DNA from: Todiramphus chloris collaris
Lineage: Eukaryota > Chordata > Aves > Coraciiformes > Alcedinidae
Reading direction: 5' to 3'
NCBI GenBank assembly: GCA_025345505.1
Contig: JANVCC010000049.1
Location: 8,991,119-9,055,118, forward strand
Length of the DNA: 64,000 nucleotides
Numbering within the stretch: the stretch's first letter is position 1; each line of letters starts with the position of its first letter. Below the pieces are notes generated by a model. It made no database searches and had not been told where the DNA came from. It saw only the letters and a program-made list of their open reading frames with translations. This document shows positions 46,212 through 58,400 of the stretch, piece after piece. The translations under genes were made by a program, and so were the position numbers.

Positions 46212-48097
46212 GTAACCTCGCCCGGGCCCTGGGCGGGGGCGGCATCTCGGTGGGGTGGGGAGGCGGCTGCTCCCGGGCGTCCCCCTCTTCGGACGCCCTG
46301 GGGAAAGCGCTGGGCCGAGGTGGAAGTTGTAGGGTTAGCCGTGTGTGCCTATAAACCCTTTATCTCCGAAGGGGCAAAAGTTGAAATACCTTGCTTGAAA
46401 GTGCATTTACCAGCCCTGTTTCCTGATGGAAAACTGCTTGCTTTGCAGGTACTTATCAGGGTGCCACCATTGTTAAATCCTGTGCAGTGCTGGAGAACAA
46501 TGACCCGCTCCCACTTCCCCAACAGAAATCTTTTGGCAATCCCCTTTTGTGAAGAAATCACTCGATAATAAAATCGAGACTTCCTTTTTTTTTTTCTTTT
46601 CTGTTTGTTTTCTTTTCCCTCCTTCTTAAAAAGCCCATTTCTTCAGTTGCTCTTGAAGAGAGTCTTTATGTTCTGCCACTGTAACTTTAAGTAAGGTGCT
46701 GTTTTCTGCTCCCTCCCCTCCACCCCAAATATATTCCAGTTCAGCATAAACTCGGTGCTTTCACAGCATAGGTGGTGTACCAGAGAGGAGAAGCAAGCCA
46801 TATACCATCATTTGTCTGTCTGGATTTCATTTATACTTTTAAAAGTATTTAAAAAAAAAAAAACAAAACAAAACCCCAAACAAAACAACAAACCAACCCC
46901 CCCCCCCCCCCCCATGAAAAAAAGCCCTCAAAACCAAACAAAAAAACAACAAAAAAAGAAATAGCCAGTAACTGGCCTAAGTTGCCTCTAGAAATGAGGC
47001 TTTATTTGTGGGGAATGAGTGGATTTAGCAGCACTGCATGCAGGGATTTGCAACTGCTGCGTTGGCTTCAGTGTGTTCTATGTGCTTGGCAGAACCCTGC
47101 ACACCCCCGCCGAAGCGGCGTGTTTGCTTCTGCTGAAGGCTAAGCCTTATCGTAGCCAAGGCCCCAAAATAGCCCGAGTAGGAGCTGAAGACATGCTTTC
47201 CTTGGAAAACAGCAGCAGTGACATTGGGAGGCTTCTCTCCTTATTCTTGTTTGTTTTGGGGACCAGTGAGTCCCCATTAGTCAAGGAATGGATGTACAGT
47301 TAGTAGTCCACCTTGTTAACATTTAACTATTCCAGTCTGTTTATAGCATGTTTACTCTGAAGCCTGTAGGTGTAAACTACTCTCTACAGTTCTTTTGCAC
47401 AGGGGTAACTTCAAACACTTCAATTGCTTTGTCTGGGAACCATGCAAGGATTTGTAGAACTTGGTGGTACTGATAGTAACTTAAAACATTCAGGGGCAGA
47501 GGAGGCTGACTCAGACTTCCCCGATGTTAGCTCAGGCTTGAGTAAATGCATCTCTAGGTAATAAAATCTCTTTACAGCATCTAATTTGGCTACTTACAGG
47601 TGATTAAATGTGTTCACAATGAATTATTCTAAGTATTCCAGAAGTGAGAAGACTTTATTTAAATTACTAGCTTTCTCAAGCTGTAAACCAAACACAGCTT
47701 CCGAAATGACTGTGTAGTGGCATGCTGCTGCTGCGGGTACAGGTTGTTAGACTGGAGACAGTTTCTTCAGAAGACTGGAACCCACTTGCAGAGTGGCTAT
47801 ACTGCATCTTCCTCGAGCTGAACCAGAAGTCACAGTACTCAGAGGACAGAAGCTGCTTTGTGTACACGCCTGCGTTTTATAAATGGTGTGCGTGTTCATA
47901 TATAATGAAAAATAACTTCTACTAAAGATGGGTAGTGAACTTTCTCTGAGTTCCAGATCTGCATGAATTTGAGGAGATGTCTGACATACTTTGAATGTTC
48001 AGTTTGGTGTGAGATGCTAAAATGTGGTTCTGTAGTGATTATATTGCAATTCCATGTGACTGCTTACATGTACTAACCCCTTGGATTGTTTGATCAG
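46212..48097 (+). other. RAP2C: RAP2C intron
   Basis: 1886-nt GT-AG intron. It contains an A/C-rich low-complexity tract but no recognisable exon. ORFs of up to 94 codons near 47.0-47.3 kb show no domain. Confidence 0.93.
46851..46958. repeat. A/C-rich low-complexity tract with C17
   Basis: A run of 13 A's, then AAC/AAAACCCC units, a run of 17 C's (46897-46913) and further A-rich sequence. Homopolymer length here may be misassembled. Confidence 0.85.
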
Positions 48098-48376
48098 GAC
48101 ATCAAGCCTATGAGGGACCAGATTGTCCGGGTGAAGAGATACGAGAAAGTTCCTCTGATCCTAGTGGGGAATAAAGTGGATCTGGAGTCGGAGAGGGAGG
48201 TCTTATCTGCAGAAGGCAGAGCCCTGGCTCAGGAGTGGGGCTGTCCCTTCATGGAGACATCAGCCAAGAGCAAAACAATGGTGGATGAACTGTTTGCTGA
48301 GATCGTCAGGCAAATGAACTATGCCTCCCTGCCTGAAAAACAAGATCAGTGTTGTACAACTTGCATCGTCCAGTGA
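48098..48376 (+). CDS. RAP2C: RAP2C coding exon 2: C-terminal half and stop
   Basis: The exon follows acceptor TTTGATCAG and encodes residues 92-183, [20 protein letters not shown] onwards, to TGA at 48374-48376. It has the guanine-specificity motifs NKVD (116-119) and ETSAK (144-148). The tail [16 protein letters not shown] carries palmitoylatable Cys176-Cys177 and a CAAX box CIVQ with prenylated Cys180, placing the protein on plasma or recycling-endosome membranes. The tail separates RAP2C (human: CCTTCVVQ) from RAP2A (CCSACNIQ). Total length of 183 residues equals human RAP2C. Confidence 0.97.
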   Translation, partial: DIKPMRDQIVRVKRYEKVPLILVGNKVDLESEREVLSAEGRALAQEWGCPFMETSAKSKTMVDELFAEIVRQMNYASLPEKQDQCCTTCIVQ

Positions 48377-49017
48377 GAGAAATTAAGAAAAACCTCAATC
48401 ATGGCCATACAGAGCAGGTTGGTGGAACAGTCATAACTAATTGAGGTGCATAAGTGTGCTGTTTATCTGAATAGATAAAGTGTGACTGGCAGTGTGAAAT
48501 TAGGTAGTCCAACCTGCATGTAGCCTTCTCCAAAGGAGGTGGAAGCTTGTGCATTTGGTTGCACATGATTACTTGGGTGAAATGGACTTGTGTTACTTCA
48601 CAGTAGGGTTAGTCAGGGAACATTGTATTTACTTGCAGTAATTCTGCGATGAGACAATGATCTCATCTGCACCTATTTTGACTGTCAGTACTGTATTTGA
48701 CATTACATTATCCTTAATCACGTTTTGTGATGTAGCTCTGGGTTTTGTTACTGGTTGTAGTTTGCATCTGAATTATTTTCAGGTAATGGGGATTACCTTG
48801 AAGCCCAATGGGATTAAACAAATTCTATGGTACAGAAACTGCATGTACTTAGAGTACATTTCTGCTTTACCAGTGGAATAAGTTTAAAGGAGAACCACCC
48901 TGAGTTGTGAGGAGCGGCTTGCAGCCCACATGTACTAGTCCAGGATGTGTGCAAAAGGCTTTCCATGTAAAATCGAGAGCAGAGAGCACACTAAAATGTC
49001 TTCCTAACATACAACTC

Positions 49018-49120
49018 TTTCCTCCCTCTTTCCTCCCTCTTTCCTCCCTCTTTCCTCCCTCNNNNNNNNNNCCTCTTTCCTCCCTCTTTCCTCCCTCTTT
49101 CCTCCCTCTTTCCTCCCTGC
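49018..49120 (+). repeat. 11-bp minisatellite (TTTCCTCCCTC)n interrupted by assembly gap
   Basis: Perfect 11-bp units lie on both sides of ten N's at 49062-49071, about four to five units per side. The gap size is most likely a placeholder. The tract is pure pyrimidine on the + strand and lies in the RAP2C 3' UTR. Confidence 0.95.
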
Positions 49121-52100
49121 AAGTGCAGGGATGAGGGGGAACATAAAAATTCATGGGAAAGAACCTGGCTGCTGCACTGATTGAGGCTTAGATTCTCGTA
49201 TGTTAGAAACTCGTGCTTGAGTCAAAGGAGCAGTTTGTGTCAGTGATGTGAGAGAAAGGTTATTACTGGAAGCTTTGGACTATGGAGCCTCTTTAGTCCT
49301 GAATGCAAGGTCAGAGGGTGAAGTCCCAAAGTTATGAAGTGCTTTGTAAATGTACAATTTCAGGTACTCATGGCTCTAGTGCTGTCAGGCTAAAAACAAT
49401 GTACAGTGTTTGTATCTCCAGTCCTGTGGAATAAGGAAAGGCTGCTGTCACCACGTAAGAGGTGTGTTTAAGTTCAAGGTTTGCTTGCTGAAAAGTGAGC
49501 AAACTGCTTGTATTGGATCAGAGAAAAATACAAAGGAAGTCTTTCCTTGTCTAATCCCTCATAGTTGTAGAGCCTTATAGGGTTATAGAAAGGAGTAAAT
49601 CAAAGGAATTGCTGCTTCTTTGATGAAGTCTTTACGAGGTTAGTGTCTCGAGTCATTTACGCAAATTCTCAACTAGTTGTAAGGCAGCTTCACAAATAGG
49701 AGGTCTGGACTTTGAGTATCATGCCAAAGGTTACTACAGTGCCCTGGGTTACTAGTGGTTTGTCTTGTGCAGGTTGCTGTCTTCAACTTTGACAAGATCA
49801 GGCCCTTTTACCCATGAAATGTATACTTCCCCAAAGGGTGACTTCTAAGGGAGGCTTCTTTGTTACCTGGCTAGTTCTGGTTTTAAATACTCTTGAAAGT
49901 AAAATTAAGATGGGGGCCGGGCCATGTGCTATTCCTTTGAATCTTAATTTATGCCCGGATTCTGAGTTTCCTAAGCAGAGCATGCTCTTGCTTCAGAAGA
50001 AACCTCTGTGTTGTGTCTTTGTGATCTCTTGAAATAGAGGATCCTAAACTTCAGTAATACAGATTTCCTCTCCTTTGTTCTGCCTAGCTCATTAGGTCAC
50101 ATCAAGCCTCTAGCAGCAAAATACTTCCTTGCTTCTAGGAGATGCTGCTTCTGCCCAGTGTAATCTCATCATCTGTGTCAGACAAGTAAGTCTTTCCTTC
50201 CTAAGCAGCTTCCTATTCAGTCCAGATCTCACCATGTCTGAAACTTCTGTTACCCGTCCTGCCACTTCAGAGGCTCCTATTGTTCATTTCAGCCTCTCAC
50301 TTTCTGGCTATTTTCTTCTTCCTGGCTCCCACACTATCCTTGCTCTTTGATTGAGTAGGTAGGTGTAGGATCTCATTAATTTTATGATAAGCATTTGCTG
50401 TCTGCTAATTTCTGTCTGATGTGCTCTAGTGTAGGAGAGCTGCTGATGGTGTCTTGTGATAGCTATAATCAGCTCTAATTCTTCTGCTTATCTGTGATCC
50501 GGGGAACAATTGCTGCTTCTCAAACATCTGCTTTAGCAGTGACCCCTTGTAGGTGCAGTGAAACTGAGGAAGTGGAATCAGCTGTCTGAAAACCTGTGCA
50601 TAGGAAGTAGGCTTGAACCATGGCTCTGTCCTAGCATAATCTTCATCATCGCTGAGCTCTGTTGCCTGTCTGTGTGCAGGAGGAGTCTGAGAACTGGATC
50701 AGTTAGTTCAGAATGAATTGCATAGAAAGAGTTTGTGTCTCTACAGTTCTGATGGAGAAACCAATAGGAGGGATGGGAGTAGATTATATACTGGGCCTGG
50801 CTTTATCCAAGGCTGTTTCAGTGTCAGTTTTAACTAGCAGGTACCACTTACCTCTTTGTGATACTGATATCTCAACATACCTGTCAAGTACAATGTGTAG
50901 ATTATTTCATGACAGTTTTTGAGTAGCACTTGCTTGAATTACTGTTCCAGTCAACCACCTTGTGTGAAATGAAGGATGGAATATAACTATATAATCACTG
51001 TAACCCGTAGTTCATTTTAAAAGTGTGTGGTGTTCTTAAATCCTGTTCCCTCCCCTTTCCTGCTTCTGCAGTGGTCTTCAGTCATCTCATTATTGCATCA
51101 GCGATGTGAGATTTCCAGTAGCTGCTCTCTGTTCCTTGCTTTAGAATTTCTCTTGAATTTTCAGTATGACAGTGCTAAATCTTTTATATGTAGCACCTGT
51201 TACAGTGCCAGTGTGTTAAAGGATTTCCATAGGGACGCTAACTGGACTGGGAACACCTTAATACTGGGCTGAAAGACTGGTGCTGGGTAGTGGCTTCTGT
51301 CCCCTCCACTCGCGAGTACCTGACATTAGCAAGTGCTGAAGGAAGAGTACTCTTCTCTAGGGGTAAAAACCAGAAGTATACTGTCTTCTGGTCTGTGTGG
51401 CTGTGCAACAGAGACAAACTTAGCCTATTGGATGATGTTCTCTTCTCTCCTCCCAGCTCAGAGAAGAATCTAGGGAGTGCTACAGAAGTGCTAGAGAAGC
51501 TAGAGTGCTAGATGGGCAAGTGAAGCCAGATAAGGTACTGTATGGTGCCAATTGTAGTAACTAAGCACAAGTTAAATGGAAAAATGACAAATCTGAACTG
51601 GGAGGTCCTTAACCTGCAAATACAGGGATGCCAAAGAGCATGTGGAGGAAAATACCATTAGTTGCTTCCTCTGTTTTTACTGGCCTCAGCACTGGATAGT
51701 GGATTTCGGTATAGTTTTGGGGTGGATCTCAGTCTAGTGGGATGAGGAGATGCACTGTAAATGGGTTGCCTCTCCTGTGCTCTAAGCAGAGATAAAACAC
51801 CTATTATGCAGGTCTAATCCATCCCCATTAAAAGCTAAATGTTTAGTTGATGTTTTGAAGGTACAGGGACACCTCTTCCCCCCAGGATAAAACTCATGGG
51901 CCAACAACAGTGTGTGGAAACACCCGTGCTCACCAGACCAAGTGAGGATCACTGTTAGTTGGAAAACATGCAAACAAGCAAGCAGAACCTGGCTGTTTGC
52001 TCCTGTGCTGCAGGAGTACTGCCCCTGGATGCTGGGGCTGACTGACCAGTTGTTAGGCAAGAAGGGAAGCCCTGACTATGTCAGAGCACTCGGTCATGAC

Positions 52101-53875
52101 AAACTGGTAACTGGTACAGTAGGAAACAGGGCCCTGACTCCTACAAAGAAATGACTTCAAGTATAAAGAAGACTCCTCAAAACCCCTGAAAAGCCAGACA
52201 TTGAGCTTCCATGAAGTGCATTTGTGTGCATATGAAGGGCAGGTTTCTACACACTACAAACTTTGAGGCTTTCAGGATATCTCTGCAGATAAATATTGTG
52301 AGGTGCAAGGAAGTTATCAGAACTACAAAGATGGATCAGGCGTGTCGGTAGCACTGCTTACATTTGTGTGCCTCAGAGCAGTGCCGTGCACGTCTGCCCC
52401 TGCCTAGGCCTGATAAGTGCAAAGGGGTTTTCTCAGTAGCAATCTAGAGAATCTGAATGCTGAGAGCTTGGATGTCAAAATTGAATTACCTGGCTCATCT
52501 ACCTGTTCACAGAACTTGTGCAAAATGACATTGCTTCAGATACTGGGTGATGTAGTGCCCCTTCTCCACCGGTGCAAACCCTACAGTGTGTATCTCTCTG
52601 TTCAGGAGGCCTGTTTCAGGTCTTTGGAAGCAATTTAGTATCCCACAGGGGTAACTGTTACGAAGTTCACAGCCTCGAGTTGTTGCCTGCTTGCATTACC
52701 AGAGTTAGAGGAGAACTTCCAAGAATGCCGCTGTGTAAAGCAGTGCTTTGGAGCTCGCAATGGGAAACTAGCTGTTCCACGCTGTGGGAGCAGCTGAGTT
52801 CACTTTGATTGTGGATTGAATATGGCTCTCATTAGTTATTTTGTTTAAATTGCAGATAAAACTCAGAGGAAACTTGCACAGATGCTGCTTTGGAGAACTT
52901 TCAGCCCGGGTTGCAGAGCTGAGCCTTGGTAAACCTGTCTCTATTACAGCACATTGCCATACATCTAAGTGCATAAGGTTGGTGGCCTCCAGGATCCACA
53001 CACCTTAATCAGAATGCTTAGCATGTTTACCATAAGTTTAAAAATCTGTTCTTTATCTATCAGTCCTTTTATAGCTTTCTAAGTTCATATAATGGCTAAT
53101 ATGCAAGAGTTCATTTTTAATATTTTAATTGATTTCTTTAATCAATTTCTGAACTTGTATTTATTAAATACTTAAACTCAGTATTACCTACTCAATGCCT
53201 TTTAAAAGAAGAGAGTTTAATGGAGAATAAATTGAGCCTTAAACAAATGGTTACTTCTGTATATTACCTCGCATCAGTGCTTATTCCTATTTGCAAAGTT
53301 TTCTCCTACAATGTAGTTGGTCATTCTTTGAGACTTTTTGTTTACGTGTGACAGTGTCATGTGAAGATGCTGAAGGCACCTCTGTTGTATGGATGTAGTA
53401 TCCCTTTTCTTGGCGAATGCAGCTGTGATACTGTGTTTGTAACCGATGCGATTTGACAACAGGGATTATTTGGAATGGGATGTAAAGTCTCCCACTGATA
53501 TTTCTTTTCTTGCAGTCATGGGTTTCTTCAACCTATTGAATCAAAAGTGACTATTGTAGCATTGAAAAATGGCAGCACACTTTTCCTTCTACTGAGTTTC
53601 TAAACTTGCTTGTTTACAAATAGCTTCTCTATGCCTTTGAAAAGGGATAATGTATCCTTCAGAACAGGCTGCATGCCTGGTCAGTCAGCTCAGCTTTGCC
53701 TGGCACATTGAGACATCTAGTAGACCTCTGCACATGTAAATCTAATGCAAATAAGATCACTTTACATTTTATAGTTCCTAATATTTGTCTTTCTGAATAA
53801 TATTTTAAAGCAATATTTGTTAAAGTTTTTCTTGCACTGTCACAAACTGCTTTTTAGTTGTTGGTTTTTTTTCCC

Positions 53876-53881
53876 AATAAA
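53876..53881 (+). terminator. RAP2C: Candidate proximal RAP2C polyadenylation signal
   Basis: AATAAA follows a long T-run and is followed by AT-rich sequence with GTTGGTGTAAC about 25 nt on, a plausible GU-rich element. It would give a 5.5-kb 3' UTR. Confidence 0.4.
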
Positions 53882-54905
53882 CGAGTTTAATATTGGAGAC
53901 AAGTTGGTGTAACAAGGGGAAAAGCACCAGGTTTCAGTGATACTAACTGCAAGTGTGCTTTAAACAGCCATTGCCTTCCTTATTGTTTACCTGATCAACA
54001 TTTTCTCTGAATACTTGAAAACTTTAACAATAACACAGGTATAAAGAGCAGAATGAAAATGTACAAAGAACAGATGAAATCTTTTTGTTCAGTTCTATTA
54101 ACATGTTGCATACATGAGAGCTTTTTCTAGCAGTGGTTTCAAATGTGTAATTTTTTTTTTGCAGAAACTTAATAACTGCAGCTCACCTACTGCACCAAAG
54201 TTCTAGGTTTTTAGGAGCCCAGCTTTAGTCATTTGAACATGCTTCTAGAAATGTACATTCTTTCCCTGTAATAGCTACGTAACTTTGAGAAAAGCTCCGG
54301 TAAAAGCAGTGATGGATAGATGAGGTTAAGCAGTTGAAAACTCACAAATTGTATTGTGGATGATGGCATTTAAAACAATAAAAGATCACCGGTACAGTAT
54401 CTCAACATTAATGTGTTTTATTGGTAATAATGCAGGCTGACTTGATAGTGTTAGCAGAAATAAAGGTTCTGAATCTACGTTCAGTGTTGAATTTGGATCG
54501 TGAAAAGAAGAGCACACCAGGTTTTCTGCTTGGGTATTGAAACACCTGATGGTTTGTTGTGTTGGTTTTGGTTTTTTTTTTCCCTGTGGGGTTGAAATTT
54601 TTACTTGAAATTTTTATTTTTCCCCTGTTTGTACAAACTTTATGAACAGGCTGAGGCTAATACTTAGGTTTGCACTTTAATATCAGAATTAAACCAAACC
54701 TTGTATTCAAAATAGATTTTTTTTTTTAAGTGGTGGTTGTTGCTCTGTTTTTGGTAGGTTGTAAGGAAGTAATAGGAAATAAAAGTAATTAATAAAGATC
54801 TTAGTTTTCCTTTGTCTAAGGGGCAAAACCTTGGTTAATGTAAATCAGTGATTCATTCCTATGGGTAGTTATCAAACCAGTGTTCATTTTCATTGACCTC
54901 AGCAC

Positions 54906-54959
54906 AAAAAAAAAAGGAGGAAAAAAAAAAAAGAAAAAAGAAAAAGGCAAAAAAAAAAA
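54906..54959 (+). repeat. A-rich tract near 3' end of RAP2C UTR
   Basis: Runs of A broken by GGAGG, G and GGC. Purine-rich low complexity, prone to internal oligo-dT priming. Confidence 0.85.
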
Positions 54960-55383
54960 GTCAACTTAAAGAAACTTGAACTAGCTTAGTGTGTCAGGAC
55001 TGGGAAAATGAGAGATGGTTTCTTCAGCACACTTTGGGGGGAAAAAGGGACCAAAAGTTATTTTAGGCTTCCTCAATAGATTGCATGTGAAGTTGCTTAT
55101 TAGAGTAAGAGGCTAATAATAAATGCAATATGTATTGTCTTTACTATGGCATCTGTTTAGGAGTTGTTCAAATCACTGCAGTAGGGCTCTACCAATAAAA
55201 ATGTAACCTAACATCACGTATCTAATGTACTGTATCTTTATCAGTGAGAGGTGAAATCTGGAATAACAAGTGCAAAAATGGAACAATTACCTATAATGCT
55301 TTGTAAAAAGTTTTTTTTCCAGTAGACTTCATTCTTGTCATTTTGTAAGACAACCCTACAGTCCACCTGTTTGTAACTTTTTT

Positions 55384-55389
55384 AATAAA
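55384..55389 (+). terminator. RAP2C: Probable distal RAP2C polyadenylation signal
   Basis: AATAAA in TTTTTTTAATAAAATAG, followed by GGGGTGACTGGTCTGTGTTC, a strong GU-rich downstream element. AT-rich UTR composition ends here, which supports this as the gene end. Confidence 0.65.
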
Positions 55390-55410
55390 ATAGATACCTG
55401 TATTACCAAA

Positions 55411-58400
55411 CTGGGGTGACTGGTCTGTGTTCAACTTCTTACTCTGAAGTGGTCTGAACTGACAAATGGTCCTTTTTGGGTTGTTTTTTTTCTTTTGAGG
55501 CAGTAGTTATTTTAACCATCATAACCACATGTGCAGTATCACAAATGACTCTTTCCAGCCTGGGGAAGCAGCGTGTATGACTGTGCTCAGACTGGGTGTT
55601 AAGCTCACTGTCTCAGGTGCTCTGAGTAGGGTAGAAGGAGGGCAAGGGCTCTGCACTATCTTCCCGTGCCAGGCAGGAACTCAGGGCTGGGGAGCCTGTT
55701 CAAAGCAGCAGTGGTGCCCCTCTTCACAGGCTCGTCTGACAAAGCTTTGTTCAAAACAAGTATCTGTGTTTGTCTTGTCCAAGTCTGTAAAGTTCTTTTT
55801 TTTTTTATATAAGCTTTTGTGTGTGGGAAGATGGCAGGGGCCTTGGATCCTGGCATCAGAGAGTGGCTCTAGCTGCTCTCCACCATAATAATCCACAAGA
55901 GTCATTTTTCCACTACACCAGCCAAGTAAGCACTCATGGAGCTCTGCTACAGCAGAGAGAAGATGAATTTTTATTTATTTATTTTTTTTTTATTTTAAGA
56001 AAACCAGCTAAGAATGCCCAAAGCTATTTGATAAATCTTAAATGCTTCATAAAAGCCTGGAGTCTGCTAAGTCAATGATTGTCCTCTGGGTCTGCCACAA
56101 AGTGTCTTAGTCTTGGTCCTGACTTATTATGTTGCTTTGTAACTAAACCCATGTATTAATGTGAAATGTGATTTTTAAGCGTAGGGAAACTTGCTACCTC
56201 AGTACCTTCAGTACTCAGTGATATGTCAACAGCCAGAACTCCCTTGCACACTTACCACCCCTCTTCTAGCTACAGCAGCCTTAGCCTGGTGCTAGAGGAC
56301 AGTTTCTATGCCGTTTCTTCTTCACCCTTGCACTTCCTTCACTGATGACAAGAAGGAGAAGCTGCCCTTCTAAGTGATCTGGAGTGAAATTTATGTTTCC
56401 CTTACCCTCAGTGAGAGAGAGAGAGGGGGGGGTGAAGCATGCCCTGTTCCAGCTCAGGTCAGTGAGTGTGGCAGCTGGCACCTTAGGACTGGTCTGCCTG
56501 GAGCTCTAACAAGTGGGTTGATCACAGGTTGAGTCTGATTTCTCATGTCATTATAAGAGTTGTAATTGAGCAATAGTAGTGACAATTCCTGATGGCACTC
56601 TAGGTGAGTTGCTGCCTGCTCCCACTTGGGAGTGAAGGCAAATAGAGCCAGTAAATCCCTGTGACTTTACACTCCTGGTTTGTTTCAAAGTGACAGTACA
56701 GAGTAGTCTGGGTTGGAAGTTTTAAGGAAGCATCTATGTTTAAGGCTGTTATCTTTCAAAAGTCTTGATGCTGAGAGTGAACTCAGCTGCTGCTGTACAA
56801 ATAGCTGAGCAGCGTCCTTTGGAAAATAGGTGTGACAGCTTTACCTTGCTTTAAACTTGGGCTCTGCTCTGGGGGCTGGACAGAGGGGGTTCCATAGGCA
56901 GCTTTTTCTTTGGTGTAACAATTCCTACTATAAAAGTGCACATCCCCCTCCCTCCCCCTTCCCCTGTGCAGTCGGGACAGGTATGTCCCCCCAGCACGGT
57001 GGGAGAGCAGAGCTACCCACAGCTCAGACTAGAGGACTCTTCCCCACCCCCTTCCCCTGTAACACGGGTGACACATAGATGACTTGCTGAGGAGGGCAGC
57101 GCTGGGCCGGGAAGCAGTGACTGGGTGAACCCGGCGGTGGGGACAGCCGAGGAGGAAGCACACGAGATGCCCTGGGTGGGTGGAGGGCGACCCGCCCGCC
57201 ACACCTCGCCTTCAGCGCTAGCCGGTTATCTGCCTAGGAGGCTTGGCTGTAATTACAGTTTGGAGCTAGCTGGAAGTGTCTGATCTTAATTAAAATGAGA
57301 TCCGGGTCCTAAAGCAGTGTATGTTGACCTGTTTGAGTTACCTCTGCTGAAAAGTCAGCAGTCCTGGTAGCTTGGTCTGCTGGTAGGTGCTTTGGTTTGT
57401 GAGTCACCAGTGACTTTCTTGCCGGCTGGAGGAAGTGTGCGTAGCGCGACCGTAGCTGCGGGCAAGCTCTGCCAGGAGACGATGTGGGTCTGTGCTCTGC
57501 TACTTTATTAAGTAGCCACTTTTAACTCTGCCTGGTCAACATGGCTGCAAGGGGCAGAGAAGATGGACTTCAGCTGCACGTTAACAACAGCGTTCAGTTT
57601 GAAGATCACATCCTACCTGTAGTAGTTTGTTGGCTCTGCTGAGGGCAGCACTGAGCTTCCGACAGCTTGGTTGGCAGCAGTGATACAGTTCAATTACAAG
57701 ATTGCAGGGGATGAAATTTGTGGCTCTCCATGAAACCAGTGTATTTAATATGGAATCAACATGCTTGCCTCTGGTGTTCTCTTTCAAAGCTGAGGTTCTC
57801 TTCAAGTCCCTCCAAAAAGTTTGGAGCAATAATCATAACTGCTGGGGAAGAGTCTCTCACGTTACAGGAACCTGCAAAACATAGGCAGTCTTTGCCGTTT
57901 GGTTTATAGCATGTCTGTCCTCCTCGGTGTTCTGCCGGTTCCACCCAAGAGTGCAGGGACAGCTTTCTTACAGTGACTTACTTCCTCCAAATCACATTAG
58001 GCTTGTGTGGGGTTTGAGACTCCGGATGCTGCAGGGTACTGAGTGACCTCAGTTGTTCTTTCCTCGGAAATAAAACAGTAAGTGTAGCACTTCTCTCCTG
58101 GGGGCAGAATGTGGAAGGCTGTGTTAAAGACGGGAGGGGCTTGGTCTTACCTGGGATCAGATGCACCAGCATTGTAGAATAATTTTGACATGGGCTTCTT
58201 TCATGTAAATAAGTAAGTGGGCTGGAACCTAAAAAAAAAGTTAAAAAATTCTCAGCTTTATGAAATGTGACAGTATCTTTCACACACTTGTGACACTGTA
58301 ATGTAACTGGTCAGACTTAGACTTCTTATGCATCTGCTAAAAGGTGTAATTGATAAACAACTGCAACTCTGTAAACCAAGCAATCAGCTCTCCGGGAGAT

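Larger units (their letters stand above)
44264..46260 (+). promoter_or_regulatory. RAP2C: CpG island and promoter of RAP2C
   Basis: CpG density rises sharply near 44.26 kb and falls after 46.26 kb. No TATA box is seen near the inferred start. The proximal part has an ETS/GABP-type site CCGGAAGTG (45598-45606), a CRE/ATF-like TGACGCAA near 45.55 kb, and GC boxes such as GGGCGGGGGCGG near 45.66 kb. This fits a broad housekeeping-type promoter. The start site is inferred at about 45.6-45.7 kb. The wide upstream part of the island could support divergent antisense transcription. Confidence 0.8.
48377..55410 (+). other. RAP2C: RAP2C 3' UTR
   Basis: About 7 kb, AT-rich especially after 53.0 kb, with AATAAA hexamers at 53876-53881, near 54377 and near 54770, and a final one at 55384. 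It holds an assembly gap within a minisatellite near 49.06 kb. Proximal sites may give shorter UTRs. ORFs up to 95 codons inside have no domain. Confidence 0.6.

Noticed and set aside
46212..46568. Reading RAP2C on past 46211 as a 209-residue protein
   Set aside because: The sequence after QQSFQ is intronic (GTAACC donor), and the true continuation DIKPMRDQ is found at 48098 after an acceptor.
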